Shown here piece after piece: positions 5,844 through 6,527 of a DNA stretch of 6,527 nt. The translations under genes were made by a program, and so were the position numbers. The notes beneath the pieces are model-generated. The model worked only from the letters and a program-made list of their open reading frames with translations. It was not told the origin of the DNA and did not search any database. This DNA comes from Halovivax sp. (lineage in GTDB: Archaea; Halobacteriota; Halobacteria; Halobacteriales; Natrialbaceae): positions 1 to 6,527 of the forward strand of contig SLIS01000056.1 of assembly GCA_007135505.1 (NCBI GenBank), in the 5' to 3' direction. Position 1 is the first letter of the stretch; each line of letters begins with the position of its first letter.

Positions 5844-6527
5844 TCAGTCCCGTCCGTCGATCACGATCACGCGGAGATCGTTCACGTTCGTCCCGGTCTT
5901 CCCGGTCCGCAAGAGCGCCGATCGCTCGTCTAGGAACCTTCCCGCGTCGTTTGCGGTGAGTGCGTCGCGCGCGGTCGCCGGGTCGCCCGTGACGGTCCTC
6001 GAATCGACGATCGCACCGGCTGCATCGGTTGGACCGTCGATCCCGTCGGTGTCCACGCTCGCCAGGACGATCTCCGGACGGTCTCCGCCCTGGCCGCCGT
6101 CGCCGACTGCTGACTCGGCTCGCCCCTGCTCGGCCAGTTCCAACGCGGCGCCGAGCGCCAGTTCCTGATTCGGTCCACCGGTGCCGTCACCCGTCACGGC
6201 CACCGTCACCTCGCCACCGGAGAGCAAGACTGCGGGTGGGCGAACGGGTTCGCCGTGGAGCGCACTCTCCGCGGCGACGGCGGCGTGGAATCGGCCAGCC
6301 TCGCTCGCCTCCCCCTGCACGCGACTCGAGAGGACGAGCGGGTCGTACCCCTCCACGACGGCGACCCGGCGGGCGGCGTCGATCGCCGTCCGGTTGGTAC
6401 CCAGGCAGTGCCAGTCCGTCTCGTCGGTCGCGAGTTCGCCGGCCGTGGGGGTTTCGGGGACCGCTCCGTCGGCGCCGTCTATCAGGTACGCGATGACTTC
6501 GTCGGGCACACGTTCGCGCACGTCGTA
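5844..6527 (-). CDS. gckA: Glycerate kinase, MOFRL family (C-terminal part; 5' partial)
   Basis: The frame is open to the right edge, so the start lies outside; 227 residues are seen, about half of a normal 400-450-residue enzyme. The family phosphorylates D-glycerate with ATP; class II members usually form 2-phosphoglycerate, linking glycerate to lower glycolysis. Visible features, numbered from the first visible residue, are VIAYLIDG (11-18); CLGTNRTAIDAA (41-52); LLSGGEVTVAVTGDGTGGPNQE (101-122), a family hallmark; LASVDTDGIDGPTDAAGA (155-172); and LLRTGKTGTNVNDLRVIVI (205-223), the MOFRL-domain end with its TGTNVNDL signature. A GTG at 6521 is inside the gene and not its start. The C terminus is complete at the TGA at 5844-5846. 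The symbol gckA is by family resemblance. No pathway partner is visible in the window. Confidence 0.9.
   Translation of the reverse strand, partial: YDVRERVPDEVIAYLIDGADGAVPETPTAGELATDETDWHCLGTNRTAIDAARRVAVVEGYDPLVLSSRVQGEASEAGRFHAAVAAESALHGEPVRPPAVLLSGGEVTVAVTGDGTGGPNQELALGAALELAEQGRAESAVGDGGQGGDRPEIVLASVDTDGIDGPTDAAGAIVDSRTVTGDPATARDALTANDAGRFLDERSALLRTGKTGTNVNDLRVIVIDGRD

Noticed and set aside
1..6527. Defence system, prophage, transposon or CRISPR array
   Set aside because: No repeats arrays, transposase, integrase or nuclease motifs were seen; composition and gene types are uniform and housekeeping-like.

Overview
The window looks like chromosomal DNA from a halophilic archaeon (Halobacteria). 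The evidence is high GC (roughly two-thirds by eye), very acidic predicted proteins rich in Asp and Glu, strong use of GC-ending codons, and families I associate with haloarchaea. None of the six visible start codons has a Shine-Dalgarno sequence at normal distance, and several have an A/T-rich box about 28-32 nt upstream. That fits leaderless or near-leaderless archaeal transcripts. Genus cannot be assigned from this sequence.

Layout: (1) 2-601 (+) is the 3' end of a membrane protein with a last transmembrane helix, a low-complexity linker and a C-terminal four-cysteine motif. (2) 660-1145 (-) is a YdjM-type membrane metal-dependent hydrolase. (3) 1146-1371 is a gene-free spacer holding its likely promoter and a short imperfect direct repeat. 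(4) 1372-1890 (-) is a stand-alone CinA C-terminal domain (NMN amidohydrolase family). (5) 1973-2359 (-) is a small NTF2/SnoaL-like protein. (6) 2492-3592 (+), divergent from it, is a class I PLP aminotransferase. (7) 3687-4985 (+) is an ArsA/Get3-type ATPase with an acidic N-terminal extension and a Gly/Phe-rich insert. (8) 5044-5829 (+) is a multi-pass membrane protein with a charged tail. (9) 5844-6527 (-) is the C-terminal part of a glycerate kinase (MOFRL family), cut by the window edge.

The genes look like ordinary housekeeping and metabolic genes in short, mostly independent transcription units: NAD salvage (CinA), amino-acid transamination, glycerate phosphorylation, and possibly membrane-protein targeting (ArsA/Get3-like ATPase). 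No mobile element, CRISPR array, RNA gene or defence system is visible. I do not see a clear new multi-gene system. The best items for a second look are the Phe-Gly-rich insert in the ArsA-type ATPase, the cysteine cluster on the first membrane protein, the charged tail and possible internal duplication of the membrane protein at 5044-5829, and three small hairpin-capable inverted repeats between genes.
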